From Lachnospiraceae bacterium (GTDB lineage: Bacteria > Bacillota > Clostridia > Lachnospirales > Lachnospiraceae): 13,494 nucleotides of DNA. The notes under the pieces were generated by a model that saw only the letters and a program-made list of their open reading frames with translations, did no database searches and had not been told where the DNA came from. Location of the stretch: positions 1 through 13,494 of the forward strand of contig JAFPYK010000278.1 of the NCBI GenBank assembly GCA_017412265.1, in the 5' to 3' direction. This document shows, in pieces, positions 6,990 through 13,494 of the stretch (the first letter of the stretch is position 1; every line of letters begins with the position of its first letter). The position numbers were made by a program, and so were the translations under genes.

Positions 6990-7038
6990 GAAAACTGCCC
7001 GCAAGACCCTCTTGCAGGCCAATAAAGCCCTTCGGGCA
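6990..7038 (-). promoter_or_regulatory. Structured leader of pta-ackA with mutually exclusive hairpins
   Basis: The leader is about 80 bases. A 9-bp stem (one G-U pair) joins 7010-7018 with 6998-7006 around a CCC loop and is followed on the minus strand by CAG then TTTT. An alternative 6-bp pairing of 7033-7038 with 6996-7001 would break this stem. A small GCCC-GGGC hairpin at 7027-7037 would free it. The geometry is like a weak attenuator, but the T tract is short. No known riboswitch class is recognised. Confidence 0.35.
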
Positions 7039-7049
7039 TATCCTTAAAT

Positions 7050-7078
7050 ATTATAAATGAATCTGTCCGGGCTAGCAA
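7050..7078 (-). promoter_or_regulatory. Promoter of the pta-ackA operon
   Basis: On the minus strand, TTGCTA (7078-7073) and TATAAT (7055-7050) are 17 bases apart. The -10 box is perfect and the -35 box matches four of six positions. It lies about 90 bases before the pta start. A 9-bp inverted repeat relates the -35 area (GCAAGAGGG, 7075-7083) to the leader hairpin (7007-7015). Confidence 0.8.
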
Positions 7079-7100
7079 GAGGGACTTTGCAGAATTAAGA

Positions 7101-7142
7101 ACAGGGAGGACGCTCTTCCCGCGGAAAAGCGTTCCTCCCTGT
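7101..7142 (-). terminator. Terminator of the ppk2-MFS-GDPD operon
   Basis: A 10-bp stem pairs 7101-7110 with 7133-7142, extended by four pairs (CGCT/AGCG) beyond a one-base bulge. On the minus strand the tail reads TTCTTAATTCT. It starts 4 bases after the stop codon of the phosphodiesterase gene. The T tract is imperfect, but the stem is strong. Confidence 0.75.
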
Positions 7143-7146
7143 ACGT

Positions 7147-7947
7147 TTACGCCTTATAGAATTCAAAGATCACGATGTCGAATCCTTCTTCGTCCTTCGG
7201 GTCACGGATCGTCCAGCCCGCCCGCAGCACGCCCATCAGCTCCGCAAGCTTCACAAGCGGCGCCTTCCTGCCCACGCGGTAGGCGATAAAATGAGGTCTC
7301 GCGATCACATTCAGGCAGGTGTTGGACAGCAGATACGGCCCGAGGCCGCCCATCAGCTGCGGGTCGTACTGATCCCTCTGCATGGCCAACTGCCCGCGCA
7401 CGATCTGCGGCGCATGCTTGCGGAACCACGCGACGATCGCCGGATTGAAGCTCTCGATACAGTAGACGCCGTCATACCCCCGAAGGATCTCAAGCGTCTT
7501 CTCGCAGAGCTCGTCATTTCTCCCGCCGCTCTTTAACTCGACGATCATCGGGGTGCGCCCGGCCACCAGCTCCAGAACCTCCGTAAAGAGAGGGATCCTC
7601 TCCTCGGTGCCGCACAGGCGCAGCTCGCGAAGCTCGTCAAATGTCAGCTCGCACACATCCTTCTCGACCCCGCAGACACGCTTCAGGTCATCATCGTGGA
7701 ATACCACGACCTGTCCGTCCGCGCTCAGCTGCACGTCCAGCTCCATGCCGTACCCGGCCTCACAGGCGCGGGCAAACGCGGCCAGCGAGTTCTCCGGCAC
7801 GCTCTTGTCCTTCTCATGCAGCCCGCGGTGCGCGTACTTATGATGCAGCAGCGGCTCGGCCGCTTCTCTCGAGACATGCCCGGGAGCCGCAAGCACCACC
7901 GGAAGCGCACCCAGCGCCGCCAGCAGCCATGTACTCTTCTTACCCAT
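7147..7947 (-). CDS. Membrane-anchored glycerophosphodiester phosphodiesterase
   Basis: The enzyme hydrolyses glycerophosphodiesters (deacylated phospholipid head groups) to glycerol-3-phosphate and an alcohol. The product is 266 residues. The GDPD metal and active-site motifs are all present: His40-Arg41-Gly42 in YAHRGLHEKD, Glu52-Asn53 in VPENSLAAF, Glu69 and Asp71 in MELDVQLS, His84-Asp85 in VVVFHDDDL, and Glu137-Leu-Lys in MIVELKSGG. One hydrophobic stretch at residues 5-22 probably anchors the protein or serves as an uncleaved signal. I chose ATG 7947 because GGAGATTAAGG lies directly ahead; an in-frame ATG at 7962 has no ribosome site. The ribosome site overlaps the last codons and stop of the MFS transporter gene, with only four bases between stop and start, so translation is probably coupled. 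It is the last gene of the operon and is followed by a terminator. Confidence 0.93.
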   Translation of the reverse strand: MGKKSTWLLAALGALPVVLAAPGHVSREAAEPLLHHKYAHRGLHEKDKSVPENSLAAFARACEAGYGMELDVQLSADGQVVVFHDDDLKRVCGVEKDVCELTFDELRELRLCGTEERIPLFTEVLELVAGRTPMIVELKSGGRNDELCEKTLEILRGYDGVYCIESFNPAIVAWFRKHAPQIVRGQLAMQRDQYDPQLMGGLGPYLLSNTCLNVIARPHFIAYRVGRKAPLVKLAELMGVLRAGWTIRDPKDEEGFDIVIFEFYKA

Positions 7948-7951
7948 AACC

Positions 7952-9388
7952 TTAATCTCCATCCAGTGCTTCCAGCCCGTGCGTGTTGGCCACCTTCTTC
8001 GCCTTGATGTTCTTCACCTGCGAGGTAAACACCGCGAAGCTTAATGCCAGCAGGATCGACGAATAGATCGGCAGCACATACCAGGCCAGGGTCGCCTTGA
8101 AGACCAGTCCCAGAAGGATCGGTGTGACCGTCTGCGCGGACATGCTCGCCGCATAATAGAAGCCGGTAAACCGTCCGATCTCCTTGCTCGAGCACAGCTC
8201 CACAACCATCGGGAAGGAGCAGTTGTGCACCAAAGCCATGCCGAAGCCCTTGATCGCCCAGACCACGAACAGAATCGCCGGGAACGAGAACTCCCCGTTG
8301 GCACCGACCACATTGCCGGTCGGGTGCACAAAGCACATCAGGATCAGTCCCAGGACCGTGATGCCAAGGCCCGTCGAAATGGTCCATTTGCGGCCGATCT
8401 TATCCGCGATCGAGCCAGCGACCGCGAATCCGAGCACACTGAAGAGTCCGCCCAGGATCGTCAGGATCATCGTCGAACTCGAGGACGAATTCATGTAGTA
8501 AATGACATAGTTGCCGATATACGTGCCGATCGCGTTATCCGCCATGAACCAGAGGAACTCCGCGGCGAGGATGCCGAAGAGCATCTTCTTGTTGGCCGCG
8601 GACATCGGAGCATCGTCGTCCACCGGCGTCTCGATCGCGGCCATCTTCTCGCCGAGATCCATCTCGTCCTTCAGCTCCTCCGCCAGCTTATTCTCCTTGA
8701 TCGTCGCGAAGAGAACAAATGCGGAGATCACCATCAGGATGCTTGCCACAAGGAACGGAATCTCAATGATCCAGAGCTTTCTGGCCGAATCCTCCACGTT
8801 GATGTAATCCGACAGCTTCAGGAAGATGCCGAGCACCGTCGCAGCCGCGCCGCCGAAATACCCCATGATATTGATGATACCGTTCGCTCTCGCCCGCAGA
8901 GGCTTCGGCGTGATATCCGGCATCAGCGCAACCGCGGGGTTGCGGTACATCATCATGAAGATCAGCACGATCGCCATCATGATAACCATCCCTGCCACGT
9001 TATTGTAGTGGAAGAACAGCGGGATGAACGGAAATGCAATCGCCGCCACCATCGTACCGGTCAGGATGTAAGGCATGCGCTTGCCGATCGGGGTCTTCGT
9101 CTTATCCGACAGATTGCCGAAGATCGGCAGCAGGATCAAAGCCGCCAGGTTATCGCAGGCCATCACGATACCCACGATCCACTGGACATTCAGAATCTTC
9201 TCCGGATCGCCGGCCTTTAACTGCGCCGAAGAGATGCCATACATCCTTCTGGCGAAAATATCGGTAAGAAACGTCGGGCACCAGGAGTCGTACACCTGCC
9301 ACAGAAGCAGGATGCCGAAGAAAGCGAAGCCGATCAGCGCGGTCCGCCGGACATTGAGTTTTAAAGCTCCGTTTGTACTGTGCGTCAT
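7952..9388 (-). CDS. MFS transporter, sugar/cation-symporter-like (SLC45/GPH-type appearance)
   Basis: The product is 478 residues and about 12 membrane helices can be drawn. The N-terminal half carries the MFS signature loop GNLSDKTKTPIGKRMPY at about 91-107, and the C-terminal half has its echo GSIADKIGRKW at 325-335. A long acidic cytoplasmic loop (about 231-268) separates the halves. The style (SDKT...GKR, MYRNPAVALMPDITP in the fifth-helix region) is closest to sugar/cation symporters of the SLC45/GPH group, but the substrate cannot be read from the sequence. A run of five serines follows TM7. AAGGAGG stands before ATG 9388, so I preferred it to an upstream in-frame ATG at 9418. The gene lies 56 bases after ppk2 with no terminator between, and is coupled to the phosphodiesterase gene. 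A transporter beside GDPD might bring in or release an organic-phosphate-related compound; that is inference. Confidence 0.88.
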   Translation of the reverse strand: MTHSTNGALKLNVRRTALIGFAFFGILLLWQVYDSWCPTFLTDIFARRMYGISSAQLKAGDPEKILNVQWIVGIVMACDNLAALILLPIFGNLSDKTKTPIGKRMPYILTGTMVAAIAFPFIPLFFHYNNVAGMVIMMAIVLIFMMMYRNPAVALMPDITPKPLRARANGIINIMGYFGGAAATVLGIFLKLSDYINVEDSARKLWIIEIPFLVASILMVISAFVLFATIKENKLAEELKDEMDLGEKMAAIETPVDDDAPMSAANKKMLFGILAAEFLWFMADNAIGTYIGNYVIYYMNSSSSSTMILTILGGLFSVLGFAVAGSIADKIGRKWTISTGLGITVLGLILMCFVHPTGNVVGANGEFSFPAILFVVWAIKGFGMALVHNCSFPMVVELCSSKEIGRFTGFYYAASMSAQTVTPILLGLVFKATLAWYVLPIYSSILLALSFAVFTSQVKNIKAKKVANTHGLEALDGD

Positions 9389-9444
9389 GTTTTCCTCCTT
9401 GCCGGGGTCTCTGGTCATGCAAGATCACAGCCCCGTTATTCCTG

Positions 9445-10923
9445 TTACTTCCCGCACGCCTTCTCGATCGCCTCAATCACGATCTTTAAGGCCTTGATTC
9501 TCGCGTACTTCTTGTCCACGGACTCCAGCACGTGCCAAGGCGCAAATGTCGTGTTCGTCTTCTGCAGCATCTCATTGATCGCTTCCTCGTAGAGATCCCA
9601 TTTCTCACGGTTTCTCCAGTCTTCGTCCGTGATCTTCCACTGCTTCTCCGGCGTATTCTGGCGATCCGTGAATCTGGCCAGCTGCGTATCCGAATCAATG
9701 TGCACCCAGAACTTGATCACAACCGCGCCCTCATCGGCCAGCTCCTTCTCGAATTCATTCATCTCGTTATAGGCCCGCTGCCAGTCATTCTCCGAGCAGA
9801 AGCCCTCCAGGCGCTCCACCATCACGCGTCCGTACCAGGTGCGGTCGAAGATTGCCACATGGCCGGTCTTCGGCAGTCTCGTCCAGAATCTCCACAGGAA
9901 ATGTCTCGCCTTCTCGTGCGGCTCCGGGCTTGCGATCGGATGCACGATATAGCCTCTCGGATCCAGCGCGTCCGCGATTCTCTTGATGTTGCCGCCCTTG
10001 CCGGCCGCGTCCCAGCCCTCATACGCGATGATCACCGGAATCTTCTTGTGATAAATGACATTGTGCAGCTCATGCAGCTTCGCCTGCAGCTCCTTTAACT
10101 GCGCCTTGTACTCCTCATCCGTCAGCGTCTTGCCCTCGAAGCTGATCTCCGAGAGCAGCGGGGTCTTGCGCAGCGGGAAGACATTCTGCAGGATCGGGGC
10201 CGCCACGCCGCGGTTCTTCAGCGCGGTCTCGATGCCCTTGTTCAGGAACTCCAGCACCTGCAGCGCCGCCCAGTTGCGGTCCTTCGCGTCGATGATGTAC
10301 CACGGCGCGCTCGACCGGTTCGTATCCTTCAGATACCGGTCATAGACGTCCAGGCACTGGTCATAATGCTCATTCTCCCAGAGGTCTTCCTTCCTCACGC
10401 GCCACTTGGTATCCTTGTTCGCGCGCAGGGCGTCCATCCTCTCCTTCTGCTCCTTCTTGCTGATGTGGAAGAAGAACTTCATCACGCAGTAGCCGTTGTC
10501 CACCAGCTGGCGCTCCGTCGTATTGATGTCGTCGATGCGCTTCTCATACTTCTGCGGGCTCAGCTCGCCCGAGAACAGGCCGTTGGTCACCGCCTCCATC
10601 CAGAACGTGTCGAAGAATTTGAACTTACCGGCCTCCGGGATCTCAACCATATAACGGTATAAGAAAGGCATTCTCCGGTCGACATCCGTCGGCGGGGCAT
10701 CCATCGAAGCCACGCTGAAGAACCGCGGGTCCATATCCTTGATCACACGGCTGATCACGCCGCCCTTGCCGGCAGCCTCCCAGCCCTCGAAAATCACCAT
10801 CACCGGAAGCTTCGCTTCCTTGATCTGCATCTGATAAGCGGCCAGCTGCGCCTGCGCGCTCTTAATCCTGGCCTTCACTTCTTCCTTCTCCGGCTTCGCA
10901 GCCTTGGCAAAATCCTTTAACAT
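9445..10923 (-). CDS. Two-domain PPK2-family polyphosphate:nucleotide phosphotransferase (class II, Pap-like)
   Basis: PPK2 enzymes move phosphate between polyphosphate and nucleotides. Two-domain class II members typically phosphorylate AMP to ADP. The product is 492 residues with two tandem P-loop domains. Domain 1 has the Walker A segment EGWEAAGKGG at 46-55 and a degenerate Walker B region FFDTFWMEA at 103-111. Domain 2 has EGWDAAGKGG at 302-311 and an intact FDRTWYGRV at 359-367. The intact domain 2 is therefore the likely catalytic one, as known for class II enzymes. I chose ATG 10923 because GGAGAG is well placed before it; the open frame to TTG 11013 runs through the promoter leader. 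It is the first gene of the operon with the MFS and GDPD genes, divergent from tmcAL. A general phosphotransferase role is certain; the exact nucleotide is inferred from the domain layout. Confidence 0.93.
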   Translation of the reverse strand: MLKDFAKAAKPEKEEVKARIKSAQAQLAAYQMQIKEAKLPVMVIFEGWEAAGKGGVISRVIKDMDPRFFSVASMDAPPTDVDRRMPFLYRYMVEIPEAGKFKFFDTFWMEAVTNGLFSGELSPQKYEKRIDDINTTERQLVDNGYCVMKFFFHISKKEQKERMDALRANKDTKWRVRKEDLWENEHYDQCLDVYDRYLKDTNRSSAPWYIIDAKDRNWAALQVLEFLNKGIETALKNRGVAAPILQNVFPLRKTPLLSEISFEGKTLTDEEYKAQLKELQAKLHELHNVIYHKKIPVIIAYEGWDAAGKGGNIKRIADALDPRGYIVHPIASPEPHEKARHFLWRFWTRLPKTGHVAIFDRTWYGRVMVERLEGFCSENDWQRAYNEMNEFEKELADEGAVVIKFWVHIDSDTQLARFTDRQNTPEKQWKITDEDWRNREKWDLYEEAINEMLQKTNTTFAPWHVLESVDKKYARIKALKIVIEAIEKACGK

Positions 10924-11024
10924 ATTCTCTCTCCATTCCCCGGTGACGTGTTCCGTTCCTTTGCCCCGGTAATCATATAAAATTGTCCGACTCTTTTTGG
11001 CGCATCGCACCAATGCATATATAA

Positions 11025-11053
11025 ATTATAAAATTCTCCGGCAAAAAATACAA
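11025..11053 (-). promoter_or_regulatory. Probable promoter of the ppk2-MFS-GDPD operon
   Basis: On the minus strand a perfect TATAAT (11030-11025) lies 17 bases after TTGTAT (11053-11048), which matches the -35 consensus at three positions. The leader to the ppk2 start is about 95 bases. It contains a small 7-bp hairpin (TTGGTGC/GCGCCAA, near 11001-11013) and two copies of ACCGGGG 26 bases apart (10964-10970 and 10938-10944). Confidence 0.6.
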
Positions 11054-11067
11054 GGATAAACGCGCGC

Positions 11068-11096
11068 TTGACAAAAAGAATACAATTTTGCAAAAT
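11068..11096 (+). promoter_or_regulatory. Promoter of tmcAL
   Basis: TTGACA (11068-11073) and CAAAAT (11091-11096) are 17 bases apart. The -35 box is perfect and the -10 box matches four of six. It lies 34 bases before the GTG start of tmcAL and is divergent from, and partly back-to-back with, the ppk2 promoter. Confidence 0.75.
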
Positions 11097-11130
11097 GGCA
11101 GTAAGAAGTCCGAACGAAAGGAGAGCCACC

Positions 11131-12360
11131 GTGAAAACCGCAGGAATCATCGCCGAATTCAATCCGTTTCACAACGGACACGCTTATCTGATCCAGCAGG
11201 CCGTACATCGCGCCGATGCCGGAGCCGTGGTCGTCATCATGAGTGGTGAATTCGTCCAGAGAGGCGCGCCCGCTGTCATGAATCAGTATCTGCGGGCAGA
11301 GTGCGCCCTGTTAAGCGGTGCGGACCTCATCCTTCAGCTGCCCGTCTGTTACGCGACCTCGAGCGCGGACTATTTCGCCTCCGGCGCAGTGCGCTCTCTG
11401 GCGGCCTCCGGCCTGGTCGACACCCTGGTCTTCGGCTGCGAGACCGAGCAGCCGGACCTCCTTGTGCGGGCTGCCTCCCTGACCGAGGACGAAGGCTTCC
11501 AGGCCTCCCTCTACCGGGGGCTCTCCGAAGGCAGGAACTACCCGGCCGCCTACTTCGCGGCCATCTCCGAGCACCTCCCGGCGGACGAACAGGAGGCGCT
11601 GCGTCCGCTCTTCGACGCGCCGAACAATCTCCTTGCGATGGCGTATCTGCGCCAGATCCGGGAGCTCGGGCAGCCGTTTGACTTCTGCGCGGTGACCCGT
11701 GCCGGCGACGCCTACCATCAGCCGGTGCCCACCGGCTCACGCTACCCTTCCGCGACCGCCCTGCGAACGATGCTCGAGAGCGGCCAGAGCGAGCAGGCCT
11801 TCCTGGGTATGCCGGAGCCTGTGCGCGCCCTGATGCGGGAGCACTACCGGCAGGACTATCCGGTCTTCGGCAGCGATCTGTCCGGACCTCTCTCCTGGCC
11901 CCTCCTGACCGTCTCCGCCGAGGCCCTCGCGGCCATCCCCGGCATCGGCAGCGACCTGGCGGCCCGGATCGTGAACCTGCGCGATTCCTACAACGGCTTC
12001 GACGCATTTGTCCGGTCCCTGAAGACCCGGCAGGTCACACAGACCCGCATCCAGCGGGCCCTCATCCACCTGCTTCTGGACGTCCGCGAGATCCCCGAGC
12101 GTCCCCCGTACCTGCGCGTGCTGGGCGTGCGCGGCAACACCGGCCGGGAACTGCTCTCGGCGCTCCACAAGAACAGCACGCTCCCCGTCGTCACCTCTCT
12201 GAATGAAGCCAGGCAGCGCTTTGCCGCCTCCGGAGACGACGCGGCCCTGCGCCTTCTCGACTGCGAGATCAACGCAGGGACACTGGCCCGCTACCTCGTG
12301 CGCGAGCGCTACGGGACCGTCCTTCCCAATGAATACCAGCGGGGCATGCTGATGCTCTGA
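11131..12360 (+). CDS. tmcAL: tRNA(Met) cytidine acetate ligase (YlbM family)
   Basis: TmcAL activates acetate with ATP and acetylates the wobble cytidine (C34) of elongator tRNA-Met, giving ac4C. The product is 409 residues, a normal family length. It begins with the nucleotidyltransferase motif AGIIAEFNPFHNGHAYLI, with HxGH at 14-17. Family segments IMSGEFVQRGAPAVMNQYLR, ADLILQLPVCYATSSADYFA and LVFGCETE follow. The C-terminal helical region has RQVTQTRIQRALIHLLL. In my recollection the usual form after the QRG...PA motif is DK/NK, so the NQ at 51-52 is slightly unusual. I chose GTG 11131 because AAAGGAG sits seven bases upstream; an earlier ATG at 11095 overlaps the promoter's -10 box. GC content is high. 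In many Clostridia this gene adjoins pta-ackA-DUF177-rpmF, and its substrate acetate is the product of that pathway. Confidence 0.93.
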   Translation: MKTAGIIAEFNPFHNGHAYLIQQAVHRADAGAVVVIMSGEFVQRGAPAVMNQYLRAECALLSGADLILQLPVCYATSSADYFASGAVRSLAASGLVDTLVFGCETEQPDLLVRAASLTEDEGFQASLYRGLSEGRNYPAAYFAAISEHLPADEQEALRPLFDAPNNLLAMAYLRQIRELGQPFDFCAVTRAGDAYHQPVPTGSRYPSATALRTMLESGQSEQAFLGMPEPVRALMREHYRQDYPVFGSDLSGPLSWPLLTVSAEALAAIPGIGSDLAARIVNLRDSYNGFDAFVRSLKTRQVTQTRIQRALIHLLLDVREIPERPPYLRVLGVRGNTGRELLSALHKNSTLPVVTSLNEARQRFAASGDDAALRLLDCEINAGTLARYLVRERYGTVLPNEYQRGMLML

Positions 12361-12387
12361 TCACCCGCCGCTCATGCAGCATCCGAA

Positions 12388-12414
12388 TCGGCCGGTTATC
12401 ACCGGCCGGTTTTT
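12388..12414 (+). terminator. Terminator of tmcAL
   Basis: An 8-bp GC-rich stem pairs 12389-12396 with 12401-12408 around the loop TATC, with a possible extra U-G pair. It is followed by TTTTT at 12410-12414. It begins 28 bases after the tmcAL stop. Confidence 0.88.
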
Positions 12415-12452
12415 AACGATACCGACAAAACCAAGAGGGGGAAATATGTTTC

Positions 12453-13379
12453 ATGTTCACCGCAGCTATCACATTCTGGCTCAGCGATTTCATCGTTGAG
12501 AAGATCCACAGCCTCACGAAGATACCCTGGGAAGAATCCATCAACGATTACCTGCCCCCGGCTCTGCCGCACGAAGGTCTCGGTCTGCCGATCCTCCTCG
12601 GCCGGCTGGTCTGGATCGGCCTCCTCGCGGGCATCCTGATCGCACTTCTGTCGCGCTCCCGCTTAGGGCTCCGTTTCTCCCTGAAGAGGGCTGACGGTCT
12701 CAGCCCCTTCACCATCTACACGGTTCCCGTCGCAGTCTGCCTGTGGGTCGAATTCTTCATCATCAAGGCATTGTTCTTCTACAAGGGCGAGACGATCTTC
12801 CATGTCAAATGGGTCGCCGGCATCCCGGGCTTTTTCATGGGGATATTTACGAGCGGCCATCCCATCGTCAACATCCTCTATCTGCTCTTCGGCATCCTCA
12901 TTCTGGTCCTTGCCCTGCTGGCGCTTGTGATCCCGCTCATCCTGCCGGCGCTCTACTTCGGCGACCTGAAGGGACACTGCGGGAAGCTTGCTCCCCTCTA
13001 CTTCCTGGAGTACCTGGGACTCTTCTCCGGATGCTTCGGCCTGCTGATCGTTGCGGTCTACTACGCGTTCGCCACCGGCTTTGCCAAAGCCGCGCTGAAT
13101 GTGGCCCTGATCCTGATCATCTGCGGGGTCGTGCTCTATTTTGCCGTGATGGGTCTGGTATTGTTCCTGTCGGCCACGCTCATCGGTATCATCCGGATCC
13201 TTCAGAAGCCCCGGAGCCAGCGGGCGCTGGAGCGCGTGGAGGAAGGGTATAAAAAACACGGAGAGAACTACCGGCTTACGGTCAATGAAAACGGGGAGGA
13301 AAAAGTACTCCGCGGCAAGAATGCGCTTGACTATGTCAGGTCCCACGGCGGAGTCTTTAAGGATGATCCCGATCTCTGA
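12453..13379 (+). CDS. Multi-pass membrane protein of unknown function
   Basis: The product is 308 residues and I do not recognise the family. The N-terminal 45 residues are semi-polar (with WEESINDYLPPALPHEG). About six or seven hydrophobic segments follow (roughly 47-67, 87-109, 120-132, 138-168, 187-208, 213-249). A charged, probably cytoplasmic tail of about 59 residues comes last, with RSQRALERVEEGYKKHGENY and ending in VFKDDPDL. There are no enzyme motifs I can name. It follows tmcAL after a terminator and has no clear promoter of its own in the 40-base gap, so transcription may be by read-through. The start is ambiguous: AGAGGGGG at 12434-12441 is close to an out-of-frame ATG at 12446, which opens only a 17-codon frame, and 11 bases before ATG 12453, which opens this gene. 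The stop is followed by a strong terminator. Confidence 0.8.
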   Translation: MFTAAITFWLSDFIVEKIHSLTKIPWEESINDYLPPALPHEGLGLPILLGRLVWIGLLAGILIALLSRSRLGLRFSLKRADGLSPFTIYTVPVAVCLWVEFFIIKALFFYKGETIFHVKWVAGIPGFFMGIFTSGHPIVNILYLLFGILILVLALLALVIPLILPALYFGDLKGHCGKLAPLYFLEYLGLFSGCFGLLIVAVYYAFATGFAKAALNVALILIICGVVLYFAVMGLVLFLSATLIGIIRILQKPRSQRALERVEEGYKKHGENYRLTVNENGEEKVLRGKNALDYVRSHGGVFKDDPDL

Positions 13380-13393
13380 CAGCAAATGAAATT

Positions 13394-13433
13394 AAAAACT
13401 GCCTGAATCCGAGAGGATTCAGGCAGTTTTTTT
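13394..13433. terminator. Strong, probably bidirectional terminator
   Basis: A 13-bp perfect stem pairs 13398-13410 with 13415-13427 around the loop GAGA. It is extended by four A-T pairs and followed by T's through 13433 (seven in a row from 13427). On the minus strand the flanking A run gives TTTTT followed by AATTT, so it can also stop transcription of the convergent gene ending at 13446. Confidence 0.93.
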
Positions 13434-13445
13434 GTCTGGAAGTAT

Positions 13446-13494
13446 TCAGAAGGCCTTCCTGCAGTGCTCTTCATGAAGCACCCGCTCATGATCC
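13446..13494 (-). CDS. Possible C-terminal end of a convergent gene (3' end only)
   Basis: A minus-strand frame entering from the right edge reads DHERVLHEEHCRKAF and ends at TGA 13448-13446. The stop lies 13 bases before the shared hairpin terminator, which is the spacing expected of a gene's end. Only 15 residues are visible, so no function can be proposed and it could still be chance. Confidence 0.35.
   Translation of the reverse strand, partial: DHERVLHEEHCRKAF

Noticed and set aside
6960..7022. Upstream extension of pta to a TTG at 7022
   Set aside because: It would translate through the leader hairpin and add residues not found in the family; ATG 6959 has a good ribosome site and gives the expected N-terminus.
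8225..9220. Long plus-strand open frame (331 codons) opposite the MFS transporter
   Set aside because: It is a shadow of GC-rich codons on the opposite strand; the translation is dominated by Arg, His, Asp and Gln, while the minus strand has clear membrane helices and MFS motifs.
10938..10970. Two copies of ACCGGGG in the ppk2 leader as a regulator site or riboswitch
   Set aside because: The copies are seven bases long in a GC-rich stretch, are not self-complementary, and match no riboswitch I know; recorded only as a note on the promoter entry.
10924..11013. Upstream extension of ppk2 to a TTG at 11013
   Set aside because: It would start at or just beside the predicted transcription start and add residues unlike the family; ATG 10923 has a good ribosome site.
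11068..11130. Upstream extension of tmcAL to TTG 11068 or ATG 11095
   Set aside because: The TTG is part of the -35 box and the ATG overlaps the -10 box of the promoter; GTG 11131 has AAAGGAG at correct distance and starts the conserved motif properly.
1..13494. CRISPR array, insertion sequence, tRNA or rRNA gene, attachment site
   Set aside because: No regularly spaced repeats, no transposase or integrase reading frame, no cloverleaf-like or rRNA-like sequence was seen; the low-GC cassette has no recognisable flanking repeats.

Overview
The window looks like chromosome of a low-G+C-phylum anaerobe (Firmicutes, class Clostridia, most like Lachnospiraceae), from a genome that is itself fairly GC-rich. 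The grounds are the paired pta-ackA genes with a single-domain Pta, a short DUF177 (YceD-like) gene directly in front of a zinc-finger L32 gene, a TmcAL (YlbM-type) tRNA-modification ligase, strong AGGAGG-type ribosome sites, near-consensus sigma-A promoters and hairpin-plus-T-run terminators. This placement is an inference from gene content and protein style, not from a database search.

Layout, left to right. (1) Positions 1-160 hold the last 52 codons of a plus-strand gene, probably a HAD-type hydrolase, closed by a perfect 12-bp terminator. (2) Positions 211-466 hold no confident gene, only a short minus-strand reading frame that may be a relic. (3) Positions 466-3631 form a self-contained minus-strand cassette of visibly lower GC: consensus promoter with an overlapping palindrome, a transglutaminase-like lipoprotein, a PadR-family repressor, an HAAS-type multi-pass membrane protein, then a terminator. 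(4) Positions 3686-4587 carry DUF177-rpmF on the minus strand with its own perfect promoter and two tandem terminators. (5) Positions 4646-7078 carry pta-ackA on the minus strand with their own promoter, a structured leader and a terminator. (6) Positions 7101-11053 carry a minus-strand operon: two-domain PPK2 (polyphosphate:nucleotide phosphotransferase), an MFS transporter and a membrane-anchored glycerophosphodiester phosphodiesterase. (7) From 11068 the plus strand carries tmcAL, divergent from ppk2, then a terminator and an unrecognised multi-pass membrane protein ending at a strong, probably bidirectional terminator. The last 49 bases probably hold the C-terminal codons of a convergent minus-strand gene.

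How the parts fit. Pta and AckA turn acetyl-CoA into acetate and ATP. TmcAL uses acetate and ATP to acetylate the wobble cytidine of elongator tRNA-Met. DUF177 and L32 belong to large-subunit ribosome biogenesis. In many Clostridia these genes sit together, so the PPK2-MFS-GDPD operon between tmcAL and pta looks like an insertion into a conserved block. PPK2 and GDPD both handle phosphate (polyphosphate and phospholipid head groups). The PadR/HAAS/transglutaminase cassette resembles PadR-controlled envelope-response modules and is the best candidate for an accessory, little-described system here. I see no tRNA, rRNA, CRISPR array, transposase or integrase in the window.
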